Positions 6,988 to 12,475 of a stretch of DNA of 12,475 nt are shown here, piece by piece (positions within the stretch are counted from its first letter, which is position 1; every line of letters starts with the position of its first letter). The translations under genes and the position numbers were made by a program. Source of the DNA: JTS-AC122 sp041742635 (GTDB lineage Bacteria; Planctomycetota; Phycisphaerae; Phycisphaerales; UBA1924); contig JBGSIF010000099.1 in assembly GCA_041742635.1 (NCBI GenBank), positions 1 to 12,475 of the forward strand. The letters run 5' to 3'. Under the pieces are notes generated by a model. That model was given only the letters and a program-made list of their open reading frames with translations. It was not told the DNA's origin and made no database searches.

Positions 6988-8547
6988 TCAAGCATTGATC
7001 TGGGGTCGTTTGGGGTCGGGCCAGTCGAGGTGGAAGAAGGTGCCGCGTGGTTGATCGACGCGTTCATAGGTATGGGCACCGAAGTAATCACGCTGGGCTT
7101 GCAGGAGGTTGGCCGGGAGGTGCGCTGATCGGTAAGAGTCGTAGTAGGACAGCGCGGACGCGAACGCGGGCACGGGGACGCCCTGCACGGCGGCCCGTGC
7201 GACGACGGCTCGCCAGTTGTGCTGCAACTGGTTGATCGTCGAGGCGAAGTAGGCGTCGAGCAACAGGTTCGGCAAATCGGGGTTGTGTTGGTAGGCCTCG
7301 GTGATTTTCTGGAGGAACCGGGCGCGGATGATGCAGCCGCCGCGGAAGATTGAAGCGATTTCGCCGAGGTTGAGGTTCCAGTGATTCTGCTTGCCGGCGG
7401 TCTGCATGAGCGCGAAGCCTTGGGCATACGAGCAGATCTTGGAGCAGTAGAGTGCGTCGCGGACGCAGTCGATCCAGTTGGGGGTGTGTCCACCGCCACC
7501 GATGGTGTGCGCGTTGTTAGACTCCGGCGGCCCTTTCAGGATCTTCGAGGCGGCGGTGCGTTCTTCCTTGATGGCGCTGATGTTGCGAGCGAAGACGGCC
7601 TCGGCCATGGTCGCGGCGGGCACGCCGAGGTCGAGCGCGGAACCGATCGTCCACTTACCGGTCCCCTTCTGGCCGGCGGCGTCGAGGACCATTTCGACAA
7701 AGGGGTTGCCGGTGACGGGATCACGCTGCTTGAGGATGTCGGCGGTAATTTCGATGAGGAAGGAATCGAGGTCGCCGGTGTTCCACTGCTCGAAGGTGCT
7801 GGCGATTGAGCCTACAGGGAGAGCGAGGACATCACGCATGAAGTGGAAGGCTTCGCAGATGAGTTGCATGTCGCCATATTCGATGCCATTGTGGACCATC
7901 TTGACGTAGTGGCCCGCGCCGCCGGGGCCGATGTAGGTCGTGCAGGGGACACCACCAGAGACGGGCTTGCCGGGTGCGGCACCGTCGATCGGCTTGCCGG
8001 TCTTAGCGTCGACCTTGGCGGCGATGGCTTCCCAGACTGGCTTGAGGAGGTTCCATGATTCGGGCTTGCCGCCGGGCATGAGGGAAGGACCGAATCTCGC
8101 GCCGGTCTCGCCGCCGGAGACACCGGAGCCGACAAAGAGCAGACCCTTCGCGGTCAGCGCGGCTTCACGGCGGACAGTGTCGTTCCACTCGGCGTTACCA
8201 CCATCGATGATGCAGTCGCCGTTCTCAAGAAACGGGGTGAGCGAATCAATGACCGCGTCGGTCGGCCCGCCGGCCTTGACGAGGATCACGATTCGACGAG
8301 GGCGTTTGATCGAGGCGACAAAGTCCTTGACTTCCGCCGCCGGAACGAGTGCTCCGCCCGGTCCGATCACGCTCGGTGGATTCTCCGAGACAAACTTCTG
8401 CGTCACACTGGTCGTGCGGTTGTACACCGCGACCTTAAACCCGTGGTCGGCCATGTTCAGCACGAGGTTCTGCCCCATCACGGCAAGCCCGACGAGTCCG
8501 ATGTCGGCCGAGTTGGGCGTGGGAGCGGCGAAGGGGGGCATAGGCAT
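6988..8547 (-). CDS. gnd: 6-phosphogluconate dehydrogenase, NADP-dependent, decarboxylating
   Basis: The enzyme oxidatively decarboxylates 6-phosphogluconate to ribulose 5-phosphate in the pentose phosphate pathway, producing NADPH in the cytoplasm. It has 519 residues from ATG 8547, which has AGGAG five bases upstream. Residues 17-28 (GLVGLAVMGQNL) are the Rossmann dinucleotide loop and NRTT at 43-46 is the NADP-binding turn. FVGSGVSGGE (138-147) and PSLMPGG bind substrate. AGHYVKMVHNGIEYGDMQL carries the catalytic Lys (about 216), Asn and Glu. DAAGQKGTGKWT and GGCIIRARFL, both standard signatures, follow. The C-terminus ends with a DYFGAHTYERVD block followed by a FFHLDW strand. It is longer than the usual roughly 470-490 residues, mainly because of an N-terminal extension and an insertion at about 178-197. 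The frame is open far upstream of 8547, but that stretch does not look like gnd. Confidence 0.96.
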   Translation of the reverse strand: MPMPPFAAPTPNSADIGLVGLAVMGQNLVLNMADHGFKVAVYNRTTSVTQKFVSENPPSVIGPGGALVPAAEVKDFVASIKRPRRIVILVKAGGPTDAVIDSLTPFLENGDCIIDGGNAEWNDTVRREAALTAKGLLFVGSGVSGGETGARFGPSLMPGGKPESWNLLKPVWEAIAAKVDAKTGKPIDGAAPGKPVSGGVPCTTYIGPGGAGHYVKMVHNGIEYGDMQLICEAFHFMRDVLALPVGSIASTFEQWNTGDLDSFLIEITADILKQRDPVTGNPFVEMVLDAAGQKGTGKWTIGSALDLGVPAATMAEAVFARNISAIKEERTAASKILKGPPESNNAHTIGGGGHTPNWIDCVRDALYCSKICSYAQGFALMQTAGKQNHWNLNLGEIASIFRGGCIIRARFLQKITEAYQHNPDLPNLLLDAYFASTINQLQHNWRAVVARAAVQGVPVPAFASALSYYDSYRSAHLPANLLQAQRDYFGAHTYERVDQPRGTFFHLDWPDPKRPQINA

Positions 8548-8602
8548 GGAGACTCCTGTCGTATTCGGGTGCGTGCAGGATCTTAGATCGGCTGCGCACC
8601 CA

Positions 8603-8625
8603 TTCCGATCGGAGGAATATCGGAA
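8603..8625. promoter_or_regulatory. Inverted repeat in the gnd / globin-like divergent spacer
   Basis: TTCCGAT (8603-8609) and ATCGGAA (8619-8625) form a perfect 7-bp dyad around nine bases, about 56 bases upstream of the gnd ATG and 147 bases before the divergent gene. Placement between two divergent starts fits an operator. I could not identify convincing -35/-10 pairs for either gene. Confidence 0.35.
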
Positions 8626-8771
8626 CTTCAGAACGCCCGGCCGCACCAAAGAACGAGTAAGCGGCAGACTTTGCCGGATGAAGGGGGCGTGCGACACCGG
8701 TTTATACCCGAGGCATCGAATGTCGCGCGGAAACTGCCGATGGAACATATGGTCCTTCACTGGAGGTTCCG

Positions 8772-9203
8772 ATGTCAATCGATCCTGCTCAAGTACAGCG
8801 TCTCAACACGATGATCGCGGCGATGGAGCCGAAGTTTGACGAAGTCGCTACGGCATTCTTCGACCGCTTCGAGCAGGCGTGCCCACATGCGAAGGGGCTG
8901 CGTCCCGGTTCGGGTCGGCGGGCGCGAAACGAGTTCGCCGCGAGCGTGGCGATGGTGCTCAAGAACCTGGCAAACCTCAACGCGGCGGTCGCGGTGTTCG
9001 AGTACGCCGAGAATCGGCTGAAGCGGTCGGGGATCAACGCGGCGGACCTGCAGACCGCCCGGGCGTGTTTGATCGGCGCGATGCGGGACGCGGCGGGGCC
9101 GATGTGGTCCGGCGAAGTGGAGGCCGACATGAACACAGCGATCGGGGAGTGTTTCTTGATGTTGCGTGTGCCCGTCTCGACGCCGCGACGAGTGGCGGCG
9201 TAA
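8772..9203 (+). CDS. Small globin-fold-like protein, apparently without heme ligands
   Basis: The protein has 143 residues; GGAGG (8762-8766) five bases before ATG fixes the start. It is predicted all-helical, with no signal peptide or membrane segment. Aligned by eye with single-domain bacterial globins such as Vitreoscilla hemoglobin, the length and helix spacing fit: AFFDRFEQACPHAKGL matches the B/C helices, FAASVAMVLKNLANL the E helix, RSGINAADLQTARACLIGAM the F/G helices, and GPMWSGEVEADMNTAIGECF the G/H helices. At the heme-contact positions it has Leu83 instead of the proximal His (F8), Ala51 at the distal E7 position, and Arg44 instead of the CD1 Phe. If the fold is right, it is probably a non-heme globin relative, as in some sensor globins, rather than an oxygen carrier. 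An unrelated helical protein remains possible. It is divergent from gnd, and a REPIN-like doublet follows. Confidence 0.65.
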   Translation: MSIDPAQVQRLNTMIAAMEPKFDEVATAFFDRFEQACPHAKGLRPGSGRRARNEFAASVAMVLKNLANLNAAVAVFEYAENRLKRSGINAADLQTARACLIGAMRDAAGPMWSGEVEADMNTAIGECFLMLRVPVSTPRRVAA

Positions 9204-9206
9204 CGA

Positions 9207-9285
9207 CCGTAGTGCAAGTTTCCAACTTGCACGGATTCCTTCTGTGAAAACGAAGCCTCGTGCGAGTTGGAAACTCGCACCACGG
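9207..9285. repeat. REPIN-like inverted doublet of palindromic repeats
   Basis: Two 26-base arms (9207-9232 and 9260-9285) are inverted copies of each other with three mismatches, separated by 27 bases. Each arm is itself a hairpin: GTGCAAGTT/AACTTGCAC with loop TCC in the first, GTGCGAGTT/AACTCGCAC with loop GGA in the second. Two of the three differences are a paired A-T to G-C change, so each hairpin stays perfectly paired. This is the architecture of REP doublets. It fills the gap between two convergent genes and may also act as a bidirectional terminator or mRNA end protector. Similar repeats are, from memory, common in planctomycete genomes. Confidence 0.8.
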
Positions 9286-9286
9286 G

Positions 9287-11056
9287 CTATTTCAGTCTCC
9301 CCAGCGCGGCGCGGAGCGGTACTCCCGCGGCGTCGTCGCCGCAGAGGTGGACCTTGATCCCCATCGCGCTGGCCATTGCCGCCTTGGCGGCAAGGGCGCG
9401 GTCGGCGGTCTCGGCGTCCGTCGCGTAGACGACCTGGATGTGGTTCGATTGATGCCGCGCCATCATCTGATCCCGCGTGATGCCATACAGCACGGCGTGC
9501 ATGATCGGCCACTGCGAAGTGGTCGCTTTCCAACGCCGCTCGGTTTCGGACGCGGGGAGGGAGATCGCCTTGCACCGCCCGAGGTCCATGTGAAGCCGCG
9601 TTCGATTCGATTTCCCGTTAGCCACGCCGCCGGATTTGACATAGATGCGTGACCAGACCACTTCGCCTTGCTTGGATATGCCTTTGATCGTGCCGCCGCC
9701 CAATCGGAAATACATCGGCGGCTGGCGCTCGCTCGTCGCGCCTTCGTACCCGCCGACGAGGTGCGAAGGAGGGACCGCGCCGGAAATCTCGAAGACCCAA
9801 ACGTAGTCCTTGGTCGTACCAGATTGGTCCGCGTCGCCCCAGCGGAGGTCGTGCAGCGTGTTGTCCGGCACCAGCCCCATCGCGCTCCAGACACGCTGCG
9901 TGATGATCCCGTCCAGCCCGGCACATTCGTCAACTTCATTGAAGTGCGTAATCGGCTGGCCTTCTCGGATCACCGTTGGCTCGTGCGCCGAACCAAATCC
10001 GAGAGTGCCGGAGGAACCGAGCCTTCGCTCGCTCAACACCGGCGGGCGCTGCGAACAGTTCAGCAGCCCCTCCGCCAAGTCGCTCGCCGGCGCGAGGTCT
10101 TTCAAACCCTGCTGATACTGAACCCCAATCGCGTCGCACCCGAACTCGTCGGCGAGCCTGGCGGCGGCGATATACATCTTGCACTGCTCTCGCACTTGCG
10201 CGTCGGTGAGGTCCGTCGTATCGATCGGCCCCGTCACGAACTTCATTCCCTTCGCGTCGAGCCACGCACGAACGGCGTCCGCTTCGACGTCTGAAATCTG
10301 GGTCATGGAGTAGTAGAGGGCGGACTGGCTGAGCCGTTCCTTAAACACACCGGTGGCGTGCAAGAGGTCATCGGGGATGATCGCGTTGAACATGCCCATG
10401 CACCCTTCGTCGAAGACGCCCATGATGGCCGGTCGGCGGCGAAGGTCCGCCGCGAGCGATTCGCCGAGCCGTTGCTCTCGCTTCGGGAGCGTGAGGAGGT
10501 CGAGGCGCTGGACGTGTGAGAGGTCGTGCTTGATTTTCCCTTTGGTGAGCCACTGCTGGAGTTTGCTGAGGAACTCGCGGGTCGTGAAGTCTTCGCTCCA
10601 GAGCATGGAGTACTCGACGCCCGCCTTGGTGAGCGAGCCGCGGAGGTTGAGCGCGCCGACCAGCCCCGGCCAGGTGCCGGACCAGTTGGCAAGGATGAGA
10701 ATCGGCCCACGATGATGCTGCAAGCCGATCAGAACATGGTGCGAATACTGCCATGTTGCTTCGGCGATGACGAGGGGTGAATCGGGGTGGATATGCGAGA
10801 AGACCTCGCGTCCGGCTTTCTGCGAACTGATGAACCCGTGCGCGGCGGGCACGCCGCCGCTGGTGCCGGGCATCGGCCCGCGGATCAGTTTCCACCCGAG
10901 GCTCTCGAACGCGGCGGCGGCCTTCTCCAGCGCCTGCTGCGCTGGCCAGCAGACCGCGTTGGCAGTCTCTCGCAGGTCTCCCGACGCGATGAGAACCGCG
11001 GTTTTCCCCGGCGTGCGCTTGGGCTTTGGGATCGTCGGCAGTGAATAGGCACGCAT
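9287..11056 (-). CDS. L-fucose/L-arabinose isomerase-family protein
   Basis: The protein has 589 residues, close to the length of L-fucose isomerase, which interconverts aldose and ketose sugars using a divalent metal. ATG 11056 has AGGGG seven bases upstream. The N-terminal domain resembles the fucose isomerase substrate-binding lobe (LANWSGTWPGLVGALN at 122-137). The middle carries GVFDEGCMGMFNAIIP (213-228), a block I associate with this family, and the QYQQG...PASDLAEGLLN region (313-333). By rough alignment with FucI, Glu374 in HFNEVDECAG, an Asp near 398-403, and His539 in QSNHIQVV are candidate metal or catalytic residues; this is inference. No fucose kinase, aldolase or sugar regulator is adjacent in the window, so the true substrate is uncertain. 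The stop codon lies one base from the REPIN-like doublet, and a dyad lies in the divergent spacer upstream. Confidence 0.8.
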   Translation of the reverse strand: MRAYSLPTIPKPKRTPGKTAVLIASGDLRETANAVCWPAQQALEKAAAAFESLGWKLIRGPMPGTSGGVPAAHGFISSQKAGREVFSHIHPDSPLVIAEATWQYSHHVLIGLQHHRGPILILANWSGTWPGLVGALNLRGSLTKAGVEYSMLWSEDFTTREFLSKLQQWLTKGKIKHDLSHVQRLDLLTLPKREQRLGESLAADLRRRPAIMGVFDEGCMGMFNAIIPDDLLHATGVFKERLSQSALYYSMTQISDVEADAVRAWLDAKGMKFVTGPIDTTDLTDAQVREQCKMYIAAARLADEFGCDAIGVQYQQGLKDLAPASDLAEGLLNCSQRPPVLSERRLGSSGTLGFGSAHEPTVIREGQPITHFNEVDECAGLDGIITQRVWSAMGLVPDNTLHDLRWGDADQSGTTKDYVWVFEISGAVPPSHLVGGYEGATSERQPPMYFRLGGGTIKGISKQGEVVWSRIYVKSGGVANGKSNRTRLHMDLGRCKAISLPASETERRWKATTSQWPIMHAVLYGITRDQMMARHQSNHIQVVYATDAETADRALAAKAAMASAMGIKVHLCGDDAAGVPLRAALGRLK

Positions 11057-11126
11057 GTATGGACCCCTATCAAAGACACAAACAAACTGGTTGGCCGCTC
11101 AGGATTCTACCTGATCCACCTTGCAT

Positions 11127-11152
11127 ACACGGTGCTTGATCTTGCACCGTGT
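11127..11152. promoter_or_regulatory. Perfect inverted repeat in the isomerase / GNAT divergent spacer
   Basis: ACACGGTGC (11127-11135) and GCACCGTGT (11144-11152) form a perfect 9-bp dyad with spacer TTGATCTT. It ends 16 bases before the GNAT ATG and starts 70 bases upstream of the isomerase ATG. It could be an operator for either gene or a hairpin in the GNAT leader covering its ribosome site. Confidence 0.45.
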
Positions 11153-11168
11153 GCGGCGATACTGGTGT

Positions 11169-11843
11169 ATGCCCGAATCATTACCACTGAACCCGGTTGC
11201 TGCTCCGTCGGCCCCCGCGCCGTGGCGACCGCCTGCCCCTCTGCCGAATCAGTACCAGACTGAGCGACTGATCCTGCGGCACTGGCTCGACGCGGATGCC
11301 GCCGCGCTGTTTGAGGCCGTCAACCAAAGCCGCGCCGACATGATCCCCTGGCTGCCGTGGGCGACCTACGACCACCTCACACTCGCCCAGTCGGTATACA
11401 ACATCGAAAAGTGGCGACGCGAATGCGAAACCGACAGCCCGGCGCGCGACAACTTTGTGCTCGGGGTGATCGATCGCCGCACCGGCGAAGTTCTCGGGGG
11501 CACCGGTCTGCACCGCATCATCCATGGCGCCCACGAAGCCGAGATTGGGTACTGGGTGCGTTCCAGCCGCACGCGGCAAGGCGTCTGCACCGAAGCGACC
11601 CGCGGGCTGATCTCGTGGGCGTTCACGCCGCCCGAGCGAGGCGGCTGGGGGCTGCGCCGGCTCCACATCCGCTGCTGCTCGCTCAACGCGGCGTCCAAGG
11701 CCGTGCCGACGAAGATCGGGCTGCGTGCCGAGGTTCACATCAAAGAAGACCGCTGGCTCGACGGGATCGGCTGGGCCGACACCCTCGGGTGGGGTGTCGT
11801 CGCATCGGAATGGGATGTGGACCGGCATGAACTCCGGGCCTGA
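11169..11843 (+). CDS. GNAT-family N-acetyltransferase (RimJ/RimL-like)
   Basis: The protein has 224 residues from ATG 11169. The ribosome site is weak, and an in-frame TTG at 11121 lies just before the upstream dyad and is less likely. After a proline-rich N-terminus, TERLILRHWLDADAAALFEAV is the standard opening of RimJ/RimL-like transferases. GGTGLHRI and AEIGYWVRSSRTRQGVCTEA supply the central strand and the R-x-x-G-x-x-x-E-A acetyl-CoA pyrophosphate loop. LRRLHIRCCSLNAASKAVPTKIGL matches the 'N-x-x-S-x-x-x-x-x-K-x-G' motif before the last strands. It would transfer acetyl from acetyl-CoA to an amine, possibly a protein N-terminus or a small molecule, in the cytoplasm. It converges on ddl with nine bases between stop codons. 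Confidence 0.88.
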   Translation: MPESLPLNPVAAPSAPAPWRPPAPLPNQYQTERLILRHWLDADAAALFEAVNQSRADMIPWLPWATYDHLTLAQSVYNIEKWRRECETDSPARDNFVLGVIDRRTGEVLGGTGLHRIIHGAHEAEIGYWVRSSRTRQGVCTEATRGLISWAFTPPERGGWGLRRLHIRCCSLNAASKAVPTKIGLRAEVHIKEDRWLDGIGWADTLGWGVVASEWDVDRHELRA

Positions 11844-11852
11844 CGCGCGGTG

Positions 11853-12475
11853 TCATTTGGCCGCGTCGCGCCGCGCCATCCCCACTAACCGCGCGCACAA
11901 CTCGGGCATCGGTATCCCGGCATGCGCCGCTGCCTTGGGCACCAGGGAGTGGTCGGTGAAACCGGGAATCGTGTTGATTTCAAGAAGCCACGGGTTCCCG
12001 GCTTGGTCGAGCATGAAGTCGGCGCGGGCGACATGGCGCACCCCGATCGCTTTGCCGAGCGTTTCGGAGTACCGCTTGACCTGCTCCGCGACACCCGCGG
12101 GCAGCGGCGGATCCAGAAGGTACTGCGTGTCGTTACGGGTGTACTTGGCTTCGTAATCGTAAAGTCCATCAGCGGGGATGATCTCGATGATGGGCAAGGC
12201 GTGGCCGTCGAGAATGCCGACCGTGAGTTCGCGGGCGCGGGCCGTGCCGCCGATCTTTGGTTCGATCATGTACGAACGCGCGGGCGAGCCGGAGACTTGC
12301 CGCGCGGCGTCGTCATCGAGGATCGCACGCCGCGCACCGGCCCAGTCCTCTTGGGTGTTCACGACGTACAGCCCGATCGTCGAGCCTTCATGCACCGGCT
12401 TGATGATGACGGGGAACGGCAGCGGGCACGAAGCATCGCGCAGGTCCAGCACATGCGCCGGCGTCGTCGGCACGC
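11853..12475 (-). CDS. ddl: D-alanine--D-alanine ligase, C-terminal part (5' end outside window)
   Basis: The frame is open to the right edge; the GTG at 12473 is probably internal, since the N-terminal domain of Ddl is missing. The visible 207 or so residues are the ATP-grasp central and C-terminal domains. FPVIIKPVHEGSTIGL contains the ATP-contacting Lys and the Ser-Thr-containing loop. ELTVGIL and DGLYDYEAKYT form the omega-loop region. ARADFML and LLEINTIPGFTDHSLVPKAA carry the acidic and Asn magnesium ligands and the substrate-binding Ser-Leu. The enzyme joins two D-alanines for peptidoglycan precursors, consistent with planctomycetes having peptidoglycan. The product ends ARRDAAK; the gene converges on the GNAT gene. 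Confidence 0.95.
   Translation of the reverse strand, partial: VPTTPAHVLDLRDASCPLPFPVIIKPVHEGSTIGLYVVNTQEDWAGARRAILDDDAARQVSGSPARSYMIEPKIGGTARARELTVGILDGHALPIIEIIPADGLYDYEAKYTRNDTQYLLDPPLPAGVAEQVKRYSETLGKAIGVRHVARADFMLDQAGNPWLLEINTIPGFTDHSLVPKAAAHAGIPMPELCARLVGMARRDAAK

Noticed and set aside
7000..7499. N-terminal extension of the flavin reductase-like frame into gnd
   Set aside because: The extra residues are Ser/Pro/Thr-rich shadow sequence of the well-supported gnd frame; the family domain begins only after 6917.
8548..8778. N-terminal extension of gnd by 77 codons across the divergent spacer
   Set aside because: AGGAG five bases before ATG 8547 and the position of the Rossmann loop support the shorter protein; the extension would overlap the divergent gene.
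9166..9357. Small plus-strand frame reading SASFQLA and ASWKLAP
   Set aside because: These peptides are translations of the REPIN-like palindromes, a known source of false gene calls, and not a protein family.

Overview
The window looks like chromosomal DNA from a GC-rich planctomycete of the Phycisphaerae/Phycisphaerales type. The strongest clue is a set of three consecutive secreted proteins. Each ends in a two-repeat dockerin-like module whose last residues are Phe-Phe-Val-Gly-Cys, the 'GC-type dockerin' that I know from Phycisphaerales genomes. A doublet of inverted repeats built on GTGCAAGTT/AACTTGCAC also fits planctomycete genomes. No phage, plasmid, CRISPR, tRNA or rRNA features were seen. 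The assignment is inference from protein style; no database was searched.

Layout. Positions 1-690 (+) hold the C-terminal half of an MFS transporter cut by the left edge. Positions 955-6169 (+) hold three secreted repeat proteins, each with a signal peptide, a propeller-like or repeat body, and a GC-type dockerin tail. The first (955-3485) is split by an apparent one-base deletion near 2670. The second (3598-4818) carries HAF-like repeats, and the third (4865-6169) carries DVWAVG-type repeats. A strong intrinsic terminator at 6217-6248 closes the cluster. On the minus strand, 6-phosphogluconate dehydrogenase (gnd, 8547-6988) and a flavin reductase-like FMN protein (6965-6243) form a probable two-gene operon. 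Divergent from gnd, 8772-9203 (+) encodes a small globin-fold-like protein that seems to lack the heme ligands. A REPIN-like doublet (9207-9285) fills the gap before a convergent L-fucose isomerase-family gene (11056-9287, -). A divergent GNAT acetyltransferase (11169-11843, +) follows, then the C-terminal part of D-alanine--D-alanine ligase (ddl, right edge to 11853, -).

How it fits together. The metabolic genes (gnd, fucose isomerase-like, ddl) and the transporter look like ordinary chromosomal genes in short transcription units. Their divergent spacers contain inverted repeats that could be operators. The unusual part is the three-gene secreted cluster: unrelated bodies share one nearly identical C-terminal tag, which suggests a common export, anchoring or assembly route whose partner is not in this window. 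The two other items most worth attention are the apparently heme-less globin-like protein and the compensated inverted-repeat doublet.
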